From Ornithinimicrobium flavum (GTDB taxonomy: Bacteria > Actinomycetota > Actinomycetes > Actinomycetales > Dermatophilaceae), in assembly GCF_004526345.1 (NCBI RefSeq), contig NZ_CP038213.1, positions 3,100,001 to 3,164,000 of the forward strand: 64,000 bases of DNA, in the 5' to 3' direction. A program made the translations under genes and the position numbers. Below are positions 48,151 to 56,381 of the stretch, in pieces. The first letter of the stretch is position 1. Each line of letters begins with the position of its first letter. The notes under the pieces are model-generated. The model was not told the origin of the DNA. It worked only from the letters and a program-made list of their open reading frames with translations, and ran no database searches.

Positions 48151-48224
48151 CGCAGGCATAGTCCGTCCATTCTCCGCCCTGAGCTGCTTTCTCCCGATGC
48201 ACCTCTGCGCCGCCCCCGCTCCAT

Positions 48225-48231
48225 GCGGCAT
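48225..48231 (+). repeat. Left half of the IS110-split dispersed repeat (copy 4)
   Basis: GCGGCAT here and ATGATCGGACGAGCG at 51321 join to give GCGGCATGATCGGACGAGCG, identical to copy 3. The 3,089 bases between them are the IS110 element plus its nested IS256. Confidence 0.75.
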
Positions 48232-48268
48232 AGGAAGGCGTTGTAGCGCTGGGGTCTGGACGTGAGGA

Positions 48269-48323
48269 ACGTCCTCCTGATGCGCTTGTCGGGCTTGGTA
48301 TCCCATCGCCTTCAGGAGGACGT
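48269..48323 (+). promoter_or_regulatory. Hairpin hiding the ribosome-binding site of the IS110 transposase
   Basis: ACGTCCTCCTGA (48269-48280) and TCAGGAGGACGT (48312-48323) form a perfect 12-bp stem with a 31-base loop. The right arm contains the AGGAGG that should initiate the ATG at 48328. It may limit translation when transcribed from outside, and/or be part of an IS110 bridge RNA. Confidence 0.7.
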
Positions 48324-48327
48324 CCCA

Positions 48328-49677
48328 ATGTCTAACCGTAGTGGTGTCTCGCGTGGTGACCGGAACCGGAACGCCCGGCTGGCCCGCCTCAGGGAAGCAG
48401 TCCCAGTCGGTCACGCGATCGTGGGGATCGACCTGGCCGACCGCAAGCAGATGGTCGTCGTGTGCGACCACGACTCCCGGGTACTGGCGCGGCGCACCTT
48501 CCGGTGCAAGGCCTGGGACCTCGGCTCCGCTCTGGACTGGGCGGCCGGCCACGCCGCGCGGCACGGGTTCGCCGGGGTGACCGTCGCGTGCGAGCCGACC
48601 GGACACCGGTGGCGGATCCTGGGCCAGCTCGCTGCTAACCGGGGCATGAGCTGCGTGTGCGTGCAACCGACGATCTCCTCCTGGGCGCGGAAGTCCGAGG
48701 ACCTGACCTTCGACAAGACCGACGACAAGGACGCCGTCCTCATCGCCCGGCTGGTCGGGCAGCTGCGTTGCTACCTTCCCGAACCGGTCGATGAGACCTG
48801 GGGCCGGCTGCGGCACCTGGGCACCCGCCGCGAACAGCTCCTGGACGAGCACGTCGCGTGCGTGCAGCAGTTGCGTGACCTGCTCGAGTGCGTCTGGCCC
48901 GCCGTCCTGACCGCCGCCGCGCAACCGTTCAAGTCCACCACCTGGGTCGCCGCGCTTAGCGTGATCCTGCGCCGCGACGGCGGTGACCTGAACCGTACCC
49001 GCCGCCTCGGCGCGGCCCGGTTCGAACGCCTCGTCCGCACCGAGATGACCCGCCGCGGGAAGGCCCGCCCGTGCCTGCGGATCGTGCGCAAGGTCTACAT
49101 CGCCTTGGCCGACCGTGCCGGTGTCCTGGACCACCGTGCCGGTGCACTGGAGCGGGCTGAGTGGGTGCTGACCGACTGGGACACCGCCCGGGCCCAGCAG
49201 GTCGACGTCGAGACCCGCATGGTCACCGTCCTCGACGAGCTTGAGCTCACCGACCTGGTGACCACCATCCCCGGCCTGTCCGCGGTCGGCGCCGCCGCGA
49301 TCCTGGCCGAGACCGGCGACCTGACCCGGTTCACCTCCGCCCGTGCCGTGGTCAAGCACGCCGGCCTCGCCCCGCGGGAGCGGATGTCCGGCACGTTCAC
49401 CGGCAAGGCCCGCCTGACCGGCGCCGGCCGACCCGGCCTGCGCACTGCGGCATGGCGGGCGGTATGGGGCTGCCTGCAGACGAACAAGGTCTACGCCGCC
49501 CGCTACCGGCATCTGACCACCCGCGAGAAGAACAAGCTCACGGCGACCCAAGCCCAGACGATCATCGCTGCCGCGATCCTGCGCCAGCTGCACGCCGTCG
49601 TCGTCCACCGCCAAGCCTGGGACCCCGCCCGGGCCACCGGCACCACCAAGACCCAGGGGCCGCTCGTGGCCGCCTGA
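48328..49677 (+). CDS. IS110-family transposase
   Basis: 449 residues. The N-terminal RuvC-like DEDD domain starts HAIVGIDLADRKQMVVVCDH and includes VACEPTGHRW and KTDDKDAVLIARL. The C-terminal transposase_20 domain has LVTTIPGLSAVGAAAILAET, FTSARAVVKHAGLAPRERMS and the serine region GAGRPGLRTAAWRAVWG. The start is ATG 48328 after AGGAGG, not the upstream GTG at 48262. The frame is intact. Guidance by a bridge RNA is known for the family. Confidence 0.93.
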   Translation: MSNRSGVSRGDRNRNARLARLREAVPVGHAIVGIDLADRKQMVVVCDHDSRVLARRTFRCKAWDLGSALDWAAGHAARHGFAGVTVACEPTGHRWRILGQLAANRGMSCVCVQPTISSWARKSEDLTFDKTDDKDAVLIARLVGQLRCYLPEPVDETWGRLRHLGTRREQLLDEHVACVQQLRDLLECVWPAVLTAAAQPFKSTTWVAALSVILRRDGGDLNRTRRLGAARFERLVRTEMTRRGKARPCLRIVRKVYIALADRAGVLDHRAGALERAEWVLTDWDTARAQQVDVETRMVTVLDELELTDLVTTIPGLSAVGAAAILAETGDLTRFTSARAVVKHAGLAPRERMSGTFTGKARLTGAGRPGLRTAAWRAVWGCLQTNKVYAARYRHLTTREKNKLTATQAQTIIAAAILRQLHAVVVHRQAWDPARATGTTKTQGPLVAA

Positions 49678-49893
49678 CCCACCGACCTCGCGCGAGGTGT
49701 TCGCGCGTCACCAGCAGGGCCGGGGCGAGCCTTCCGCGGCATTGAGAACCCTCACCGGTATCTCCACGGTCATCAAGGGCCGCCCCGGCCCGTCGTCAAC
49801 GAACCCGATCACACGCTGTCGAGCCACCAAGCTCCATTACCGCTATGCAGGGACGACGACGGGCCCAGGGCACCCGGACCCCTTGACGTAGAA

Positions 49894-51300
49894 GGGACTG
49901 TCCGCTAAACGGTGTTTCTGGCCCGACGCGCCGGCTCAGCTGGCGGGGAAGGTCATGAGATGACCGAGAAGATCTCGAGCATGAGCTCGATGCCCAAGAA
50001 GGTGAAGAAGACGACCTCGCGCAGCGAGGCAGAACAGGCGGCGGTCCGGGAGCTGGTCAAGGCCGCCCGGGCCCGCGGTGAGGACCTGACCGGCCCGGAC
50101 GGGCTGCTCAAGTCGATCACCGCCACCGTCCTGGAGACCGCGCTGGAGGAGGAGCTGACCGAGCACCTCGGCCACGAGAAGCACCAGGTGCCCACCGCCG
50201 GGAACGGCAACATCCGCAACGGCACCCGCCCCAAGACGGTCCTCACTGACGCCGCCGGGGAGGTGACGATCGCCGTCCCGCGGGACCGGGCCGGCACGTT
50301 CGAGCCGGTCATCGTCAAGAAGCGACAACGGCGGCTTTCGGACGTGGACGCGGTCGCGATCAGCCTGTTCGCCAAGGGCCTGACCACCGGTGAGATCAGC
50401 GCGCACTTCCACGAGGTGTACGGCGCCAGTATCAGCAAGGACACGGTCTCGAGGATCACGGACAAGGTGCTGGAGGAGATGGCCGCCTGGTCCTCCCGTC
50501 CGCTGCAACCGGTGTACGCGGCCATCTTCATCGATGCGATCTACGTCAAGGTGCGCGACGGGCAGGTCGGCAACCAGCCCTTCTACGCCGCGATCGGTGT
50601 CGACCTGAACGGCCGGCGAGACGTCCTCGGGCTGTGGGCAGGGCAGGGCGGTGGTGAGTCGGCGAAGTTCTGGATGAATGTGCTGGCCGACCTGAAGAAC
50701 CGCGGCGTGGCCGACGTGTTCTTCATCGTCTGCGACGGCCTCAAAGGACTGCCCGACAGCGTCAACGCCGTCTTCCCGCAGGCGATCGTGCAGGCCTGCG
50801 TGATCCACCTCATCCGGGCGACGCTGCGCTACGCCAGCCGGAAGTACTGGGACCAGCTGTCCAAGGACCTGCGCCGCATCTACACCGCCCCCTCGGTCGA
50901 GGCGGCGTGGGCGGCGTTCGAGGAGCTCGAGGAAAAATGGGGCAAGCCCTACCCAGCCATCCCCAAGATGTGGAGAGCAGCGTGGGAGGAGTTCATCCCC
51001 TTCCTGGCCTACGACGTGGAGATCCGCCGCGTGCTGTTCTCCACCAACGCCATCGAGTCCCTGCACGCCAGGTACCGGCGCGCGGTCACCGTGCGCGGGC
51101 ACTTCCCGACCGAGCAGGCCGCCCTGAAGTGCCTCTACCTGGTGACCCGCGGGCTGGACCCCAAGGGCACGGGGCAGGCACGATGGACCATGCGGTGGAA
51201 GCCCGCGCTCAACGCTTTCGCCGTCACCTTCGCCGACCGCATGCCGGCCGCGGAGAACCTCTGAGATGAACGCCAGAAACACCGTTCATCGGACAGACCC
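49894..51300. mobile_element. IS256-family insertion sequence nested in the IS110 element
   Basis: 1,407 bp. Inverted ends share the core ACGGTGTTTCTGGC and CTGTCCG. An 8-bp target duplication ACGTAGAA flanks it (49886-49893 and 51301-51308). It carries one intact rightward transposase. Perfect duplication and intact gene point to recent insertion. Confidence 0.93.
49960..51264 (+). CDS. IS256-family transposase
   Basis: 434 residues, MULE-type DDE enzyme. YAAIFIDAIYVKVRDGQVGN gives the first Asp, VFFIVCDGLKGLPDSVNAVF the second, and FSTNAIESLHARYRRAVTVR the Glu, with QACVIHLIRATLRYAS typical of the family. The N-terminal TVLETALEEELTEHLGHEKH motif is also characteristic. ATG 49960 gives the family-typical start. 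Complete. Confidence 0.95.
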   Translation: MTEKISSMSSMPKKVKKTTSRSEAEQAAVRELVKAARARGEDLTGPDGLLKSITATVLETALEEELTEHLGHEKHQVPTAGNGNIRNGTRPKTVLTDAAGEVTIAVPRDRAGTFEPVIVKKRQRRLSDVDAVAISLFAKGLTTGEISAHFHEVYGASISKDTVSRITDKVLEEMAAWSSRPLQPVYAAIFIDAIYVKVRDGQVGNQPFYAAIGVDLNGRRDVLGLWAGQGGGESAKFWMNVLADLKNRGVADVFFIVCDGLKGLPDSVNAVFPQAIVQACVIHLIRATLRYASRKYWDQLSKDLRRIYTAPSVEAAWAAFEELEEKWGKPYPAIPKMWRAAWEEFIPFLAYDVEIRRVLFSTNAIESLHARYRRAVTVRGHFPTEQAALKCLYLVTRGLDPKGTGQARWTMRWKPALNAFAVTFADRMPAAENL

Positions 51301-51320
51301 ACGTAGAACGCCTCACGCTG

Positions 51321-51355
51321 ATGATCGGACGAGCGTAGCCGTCCTCAGCGCGGCA
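51321..51355 (+). repeat. Right half of dispersed repeat copy 4
   Basis: ATGATCGG, then the hairpin GGACGAGCGTAGCCGTCC, ending at a second GCGGCA (51350-51355). The expected tail is cut off at 51356 by the two-recombinase element, whose far side (55733 onward) begins CAAGCAGAAGAGTGC. Confidence 0.8.
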
Positions 51356-51383
51356 TTATGCACGTGATGGGGGTGGGGGCGGT

Positions 51384-52676
51384 TCATGATGCTTCGCCGT
51401 TCTCGAGGTTGTTGAGGAGTTTGCCGAAGAGCTGGGCTCGGTGGGTCTGGCCCTTGGCGTGGGCGTCGTCGTGCTGGGCCTGGAGGGTGGGGCGGAAGGC
51501 GATGGTGGTCTGGAAGAAGGTGCAGGTCTCGCAGATGGACTCGAAGGCGCAGTCGAGCTCGGGGGGTCTGGTGCAGTGGCCGTTGCCGAGCATTCGGGAG
51601 TGCTCGCGACGGAGGCGGGCCATGTTGGGTCCGAGGGCGTCGGCGGGCAGGTGGGCGGGGTCGGTGTAGAGGGCGTCGACCTTGTCGGTGACGGCGAAGT
51701 ACTCCTCGGCGACGGTGCGGTTGGCGATGCGGGCGTAGCGCAGGGTCATGTCCATCGAGGAGTGGCCTAGCATCGCGGCGATGGCTTCCAGGGACATGCC
51801 GCGGTTGATGGCCTGGGTGGCCAGGGTGTGGCGCAGCTGGTGGGGGTGAATGTGGGGCAGCCCGGCGGCGGCGCCGGCCTTGTTGATCATCCGGGTGACG
51901 GTGTGCCGGTCCAGCGCCCGGCCGTTCTCTCTCGGGAGCAGCAGCGGGTGGGTGGGGTCGACGTGGGTGGCCCGGTAGTCCTGGATGAGGGTGAGCACGT
52001 GCGGGTGCAGGGGCAGGTATCGGTCCTGGTGCAGCTTGCCGACCGGGACGTGCAGCCAGGGTCCGGCGCCGATGTGCACGAGCGCGTCGGCGGGCAGGGC
52101 GGTGTACTCGCTGACCCGCAGACCGGTGCGCAGCAGCACCTCCACGGTCACGCGAAGCAGCATCCGGGGCTGGGCCTGGGCGGCGCGTAGCAGCCGGGCG
52201 GCGCTCGGGTCATCCAGTGCTTTGGGCAGGGGCCGGTCCTGGCGGGGCAGGTCCCCGGAGAACATCGGCACCCGGGCCGGGGCGTCGTCCCAGTCCCACT
52301 CGCCGATCCGGATGAAGAACATCCGTAGCGTGCCGAGCCGGCCGGCGATGGTGGCCAGGCCCAGCGGGGTCCCGCCGCGGCCGGGGCGGGCGGCCAGCCA
52401 CGGCTTGTAGGCCTCGATGGTGGACCTGTCGATGTCGGCCACGCAGGTCAGGGTCGGGGTGTGGGTGAGCAGGTAGGTGGCGAAGCAGCGCAGCGACTGG
52501 TCGGCGCCGTTGACGCTGCCCGGGCGCAGCACGCAGGCGATCTGGGCCAGGTAGGCCCGCATGGTGGCCGCGACCTGAGGCAGCTCGGCGGCGACCTGGT
52601 CCCAGGTCGCGACCGGCGCGGCGCCGCCGCGCTGGTCCTGGGCGGGGTCGAACCGGACCGGCAGGGTGGTGCTCAT
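51384..52676 (-). CDS. Tyrosine recombinase (second gene of the pair)
   Basis: 430 residues. SAM-like N-terminus (about 40-150), then the catalytic domain: Arg in LLRTGLRVSEYTALPADAL, H-x-x-R in HPHQLRHTLATQAINRG, and LGHSSMDMTLRYARIANRTV with the nucleophile Tyr. A C-terminal extension with three Cys (DCAFESICETCTFFQTT) may bind metal. Its start overlaps the upstream recombinase stop by 4 bases. Intact. Confidence 0.9.
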   Translation of the reverse strand: MSTTLPVRFDPAQDQRGGAAPVATWDQVAAELPQVAATMRAYLAQIACVLRPGSVNGADQSLRCFATYLLTHTPTLTCVADIDRSTIEAYKPWLAARPGRGGTPLGLATIAGRLGTLRMFFIRIGEWDWDDAPARVPMFSGDLPRQDRPLPKALDDPSAARLLRAAQAQPRMLLRVTVEVLLRTGLRVSEYTALPADALVHIGAGPWLHVPVGKLHQDRYLPLHPHVLTLIQDYRATHVDPTHPLLLPRENGRALDRHTVTRMINKAGAAAGLPHIHPHQLRHTLATQAINRGMSLEAIAAMLGHSSMDMTLRYARIANRTVAEEYFAVTDKVDALYTDPAHLPADALGPNMARLRREHSRMLGNGHCTRPPELDCAFESICETCTFFQTTIAFRPTLQAQHDDAHAKGQTHRAQLFGKLLNNLENGEAS

Positions 52677-53560
52677 CGCAGCCTCCGGAACCCCGGCAGC
52701 GCCGGCCGTTCACCGGCGCCCGGCGGCGGTGTCGCGTGCACGCCGGGGACGCCGGCGAAGACCTGGGCGTCGATGACCTCGGCGGCCTTGCGGTACTGGG
52801 AGGCCAGCCAGTCGTCGGCCAGGTGCAGGTAGATCCGGGTGGACTCGATCGAGGCGTGCCCGGCCTGTGCCTGGACGGCCTCCAGGGCCATCCCGGCCTC
52901 CCGCAGCCGGGTCAGGCAGGTGTGCCGCAGCTCGTGGCAGGTGCCGTGGGACAGGCCCGCACGGGCCCGGGCACCGGCCAGGACCTGATCGATACCGCGC
53001 ACGGTCAGCGGCTGCCCGCGGGTGGGTCCCTTGAGCACGACGAACAACCGGTCGGTCGCGGCGTCGGCGGTTCGCTCGATGGCCAGGTAGTCGGCGACCG
53101 CGGTGAAGAACCTGGCCGATACGGGCACGATGCGTTGCCGTCCGCCCTTGCCCTCGGCGATGAACACCCGCCGTTCGGCGGCCCGCAGGTCCTGCAGGCG
53201 CAGGCCCAGGACCTCGCAGCGGCGCAGCCCGCCGAGCACCATCGCCGCGACCATGGCCCGGTCCCGGTGGGTGCGCAGGGCGCCGGTGAGGGCGTCGACC
53301 TCGGCTGGGGCCAGGATCCGCGGCAGGGACCGGACCCGCCTGGTCAACGGCACGCCCTGGGAGGGGCGGGATCTCTCCCGGCGGGTCGGCAGCCCCCGGG
53401 GCACCGGGTTGGTGACCACGTCCCCGCGAACCTGCAAGAAGGCGTAGAACCCGGAGATCGTGGATACCCGCCGGGCGATCGTGGCCGGCCCCACCCCGCC
53501 TCCGCCGTCGGTGGGCAGACCCTGGACCACGCCGGCAGGACGGCCGGTGCGCTGGGCAGT

Positions 53561-53676
53561 GATGAAGGCGAGCACGTCGGCCGGGACCACCTCGGCCGGG
53601 TCCTTGCCGAGCACCGACAGGAAGATCCTCAGGTCATACGCCGCGGCCAGGACCGTGTTCGGCCGGCACCGCCCGG
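53561..53676. repeat. Left copy of a 115/116-bp direct repeat around the IS1634-like element
   Basis: Identical, base for base as read by eye, to 55441-55556. It encodes the RCRPNTVLAAAYDL to VLAFI part of the recombinase on the minus strand. It appears to be an unusually long target duplication. Confidence 0.88.
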
Positions 53677-55440
53677 CCTGAGTTTGGACAGGTAGTGCGT
53701 CCTCGCAGGGCCTCGGGCTGCTGACCTGCGGTGTTGTGTTTCGGGTGGTGGTGTTCACGCACTAATCGGATGCGTCTAGCCTCCTGGTGTGGCGTTCATC
53801 AGGCGGGTGCCGACCAAGTCGGGGGCGACGGCGTGCAGATCGCCGAGTACGCCCAGGGCGGCAGCGGATCGTCAAGACCTTGGGTCTGCGCACACCGAGG
53901 CCGAGCTTGGGGTGCTGCTGGCCCGGGCCCGGGAGCTACTCGAGAACCCTGCGCAGGGCACTCTGGAGCTGGACGTGGAACCAGCGCCGGTGGCGGCGTC
54001 GCTGGTGCGACCGGCTCCTGAACCGGCGCTGTTCGACACGCCCGCCCCAGCGTCGCCGAAGGTCCGGGATGCTTCTGGCCGGGTGGTCGGCACGGACAGC
54101 CGGGTGCTCTTCGAGGCTCTGACCGCGGTGTACGCCAGCTGGGGTTCGACGTGGTCGGTGATGAGGTGTTCGCCGATCTGGTGATCGCCCGGGTGGTGGA
54201 GCGACCTCGCTGCTGGATGTCGCGCGGGTGCTGGGCGACCTGGGCCAAGAAGCGGCGAGCTACAAGACGATGGGGCGCACCCTGGCCCGCGCGCAGGAAC
54301 GCGGGTACCGCGACCTGGTCGCCGGGGCCTGCTTCGAGCACGCGGTCAGCACCGGGGACGTCTCGCTGATCATGTACGACGTCACGACCCTGTACTTCGA
54401 GGCCGAGAAGGAGGACGACCTGCGCAAGGTCGGCTACTCCAAGGAACGCAGGGTGGACCCACAGATCGTGGTCGGCCTGCTGGTCGACGGGGTGGGTTCC
54501 CGCTGGAGATCGGCTGCTTCGAGGGAGACAAGGCAGAAACGGCCACGATCGTGCCGATCGTCAAGGCCTTCCAGGCCCGGCACTCCGTGGCCGACATGGT
54601 CGTCGTCGCCGACGCCGGGATGCTCTCTGCGGACAACCTCAAAGAACTGGACGCGGCCAACCTGCGGTTCATCGTCGGCTCGAGGATGACCAAGGCACCG
54701 ATCGACCTGGCCTCCCACTTCCGCTGGCACGGCGATGCGTTCACCGATGGCCAGGTCATCGACACCATCACCCCGCGGGTGTCCACCACGCGCGCTCGGG
54801 CCGTTAACGACGTCAAGAAGCGGCCGAGCCGGTGTGGGACCCGCCGAGCACGAGGTCTCCTGGCGGGCCGTGTGGGCCTACTCGGCCAAACGGGCTGCCC
54901 GGGATACGAAGACCCTGACCCTCCAGGAGAACAAGGCCAAAGCCGTCGTCGCCGGCGAGAAAGCCGCCCGCACCCCGCGGTTCGTGAAGAAGGGCCAGGG
55001 CGCCCCCAGGCTGGACGAGGCGGCCCTGGCCAGGGCCCGCCGCCTGGTCGGTCTGAAGGGCTATGTCACCAACATCCCGGCCAGCATCATGCCCGCCCGC
55101 GAGGTCATCCTCCTACCACGACCTCTGGCAGGTCGAGACCTCCTTCGGATGTCCAAGACAGACCTTCGCGCCCGCCCACTGTTCGCCAGAAAACGCGACG
55201 CGATCGAGGCCCACCTGACCATCGTCTTCACCGCCCTGGCCATCTCACGCGAGATCCAGAACCGAACCGGCCTGGCCATCCGCAACGTGATCCGCCAGCT
55301 CCGGCCGCTGCGCTCGGCCACCATCGCGATCAACGCCAGCCGGCAGACCTTCCCGCCCCAGATCCCCGCCGACAAGCAGGCCCTCCTCGACGCCCTCCAT
55401 CACCGGTGAGGTCACGCACTAACGAAATGACCAAACTCAG
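53677..55440. mobile_element. IS1634-like (IS4 group) insertion sequence
   Basis: About 1,764 bp with short inverted ends (CCTGAGTTTGGACA at the left, TGACCAAACTCAG at the right) and GTGCGT/ACGCAC just inside both. Flanked by a 115-bp direct repeat; long, variable duplications are known for IS1634. The transposase is degenerate. Confidence 0.8.
53789..55409 (+). pseudogene. IS1634-family transposase with several frameshifts
   Basis: Family sequence can be followed across frames: VAFIRRVPTKSGATA, then (shifted) VQIAEYAQG and GRQRIVKTLG, back to SAHTEAELGVLLARARELLE, a further shift near 54,180 before VARVLGDLGQEAASYKTMGR, DVSLIMYDVTTLYFEAEKED, another near 54,500, VADMVVVADAGMLSADNLKE, another near 54,830, and a last one near 55,110 before FRMSKTDLRARPLFA-type residues and the end at 55409. 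At least five indels, so it is almost certainly inactive, unless the raw sequence is poor here. Confidence 0.85.
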
Positions 55441-55556
55441 GATGAAGGCGAGCACGTCGGCCGGGACCACCTCGGCCGGGTCCTTGCCGAGCACCGACAG
55501 GAAGATCCTCAGGTCATACGCCGCGGCCAGGACCGTGTTCGGCCGGCACCGCCCGG
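55441..55556. repeat. Right copy of the 115/116-bp direct repeat
   Basis: Matches 53561-53676 exactly. This copy remains joined to the recombinase gene's own 5' end (55557-55686). Confidence 0.88.
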
Positions 55557-55826
55557 ACAGGAAGTCCAGGTAGTCGTCCGCGCAGGCGACCCCGACCCGC
55601 AGCACCACCTCGCCCGAGGGCCCTCGCGACCTGACCAGACACGGATCCAGACCCGACATGTCACGACCTCCCGGTCCCTCGACCATCAGCCACACCGGCT
55701 GGTCGAAATCTCCCGGAAGATCACGTGCATAACAAGCAGAAGAGTGCACCACCCGGTGACAACACGCTCGCCGCCGGTCGCGCCTGGACCCAGGATGAGG
55801 TAGAGGAGCAGCTAGATTCTGGCCTC

Positions 55827-56237
55827 ATGTCCTACACCGTCGCGCGGCGCAAGCCCACCGTCGAGGAGCACCGTCGATTGTCTGAGTCCGTCGGCTGGGC
55901 CGACGCCTTCTGGTGGGAGGCGATGCCCGCGTCCTTGGCCGGCTCTACCTGCGGTGTGGTGGTCCATCAGGACGGCGGTGAGCTCGTGGGGATGGGGCGG
56001 GTGGTGGGAGACGGTGCCTTCTACTTCTACATCCAGGACGTGGTGGTGCATCCGGACTATCAAGGCTGCGGGGTAGGACGGACCATCGTGGACGAGCTCG
56101 TGGACCAGATCAGGCAGCAGGCGCCGGGCCACTGTTTTGTCGGCCTCTTTGCCACACCGGCCGCAGAGACGCTCTATCGGAAGCTGGGGTGGGGAGAGCA
56201 GGAGATGCTCGGTATGTGGAAGGTCGTCAGGGACTGA
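55827..56237 (+). CDS. GNAT acetyltransferase
   Basis: 136 residues. MSYTVARRKPTVEEHRRLSE, VGWADAFW, then the core GMGRVVGDGAFYFYIQDVVV, HPDYQGCGVGRTIVDELVDQ (acetyl-CoA loop) and LYRKLGWGEQEMLGM, all typical of a compact GNAT subfamily. ATG 55827 is chosen over the upstream frame opening at 55725, whose extra 34 residues are not family-like. The gene lies between two repeat copies. Confidence 0.85.
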   Translation: MSYTVARRKPTVEEHRRLSESVGWADAFWWEAMPASLAGSTCGVVVHQDGGELVGMGRVVGDGAFYFYIQDVVVHPDYQGCGVGRTIVDELVDQIRQQAPGHCFVGLFATPAAETLYRKLGWGEQEMLGMWKVVRD

Positions 56238-56301
56238 CGTGTGGGCGAATGCGCGTCGACCGTCGGGATGACGGTCAGTCAAAGCACCAGCCGTCCTCGG
56301 C

Positions 56302-56328
56302 GCGGCAAAGGCGGATGGATGCGTCGAG
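56302..56328 (+). repeat. Dispersed cassette-type repeat, copy 5 (variant)
   Basis: AGCCGTCCTCGGCGCGGCA (from 56289) retains the right side of the hairpin and the GCGGCA core (56302-56307), followed by AAAGGCGGATGGAT and GCGTCGAG (spacer six bases longer than usual). It lies 64 bases after the acetyltransferase stop. Confidence 0.7.
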
Positions 56329-56381
56329 CCCGAGACGAGCGCTCGGAGGGTGGGGAGAGGGGTTAGACCGTGAACAGCCAC

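Larger units (their letters stand above)
48232..51320. mobile_element. IS110-family element with nested IS256, inserted in a dispersed repeat
   Basis: The boundaries are fixed by the split repeat; the shared AT may be a 2-bp duplication. Removing IS256 and one copy of its duplication leaves about 1,674 bp, normal for IS110. No terminal inverted repeats, as expected for the family. The non-coding left part (48232-48327) contains a 12-bp hairpin that could belong to a bridge RNA. Confidence 0.75.
52673..55686 (-). pseudogene. Tyrosine recombinase (first gene of the pair), interrupted by an IS1634-like element
   Basis: The original gene starts near 55686 (MVEGPGGRDMSGLDP), runs DDYLDFLSGRCRPNTVLAAA to VVPADVLAFI at 55441, and continues after the insertion from 53560 (TAQRTGRPAGVVQGLPTDGG) to 52673. 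The catalytic part is complete: LGGLRRCEVLGLRLQDL, CHELRHTCLTRLREAGM, AGHASIESTRIYLHLAD. Because 115 bases were duplicated, a new 361-residue frame (52673-53758) using a start inside the IS end keeps most of the protein, lacking only about 50-65 N-terminal residues. Confidence 0.8.
51356..55732. mobile_element. Two-recombinase element bounded by 13-bp inverted repeats
   Basis: TTATGCACGTGAT (51356-51368) and its exact reverse complement ATCACGTGCATAA (55720-55732) bracket two overlapping leftward tyrosine recombinase genes. An IS1634-like element has since entered the first. Without that, the element would be about 2.5 kb. The layout resembles RIT (recombinases-in-trio) elements, but only two recombinase genes are present. 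It sits directly after the GCGGCA of a dispersed repeat. Confidence 0.7.

Noticed and set aside
51384..55686. Integron integrase IntI for the cassette-like repeats
   Set aside because: The two recombinases belong to a bounded element with its own 13-bp ends, read away from the array, and I see no IntI-specific insert. A functional link cannot be excluded but is not supported.
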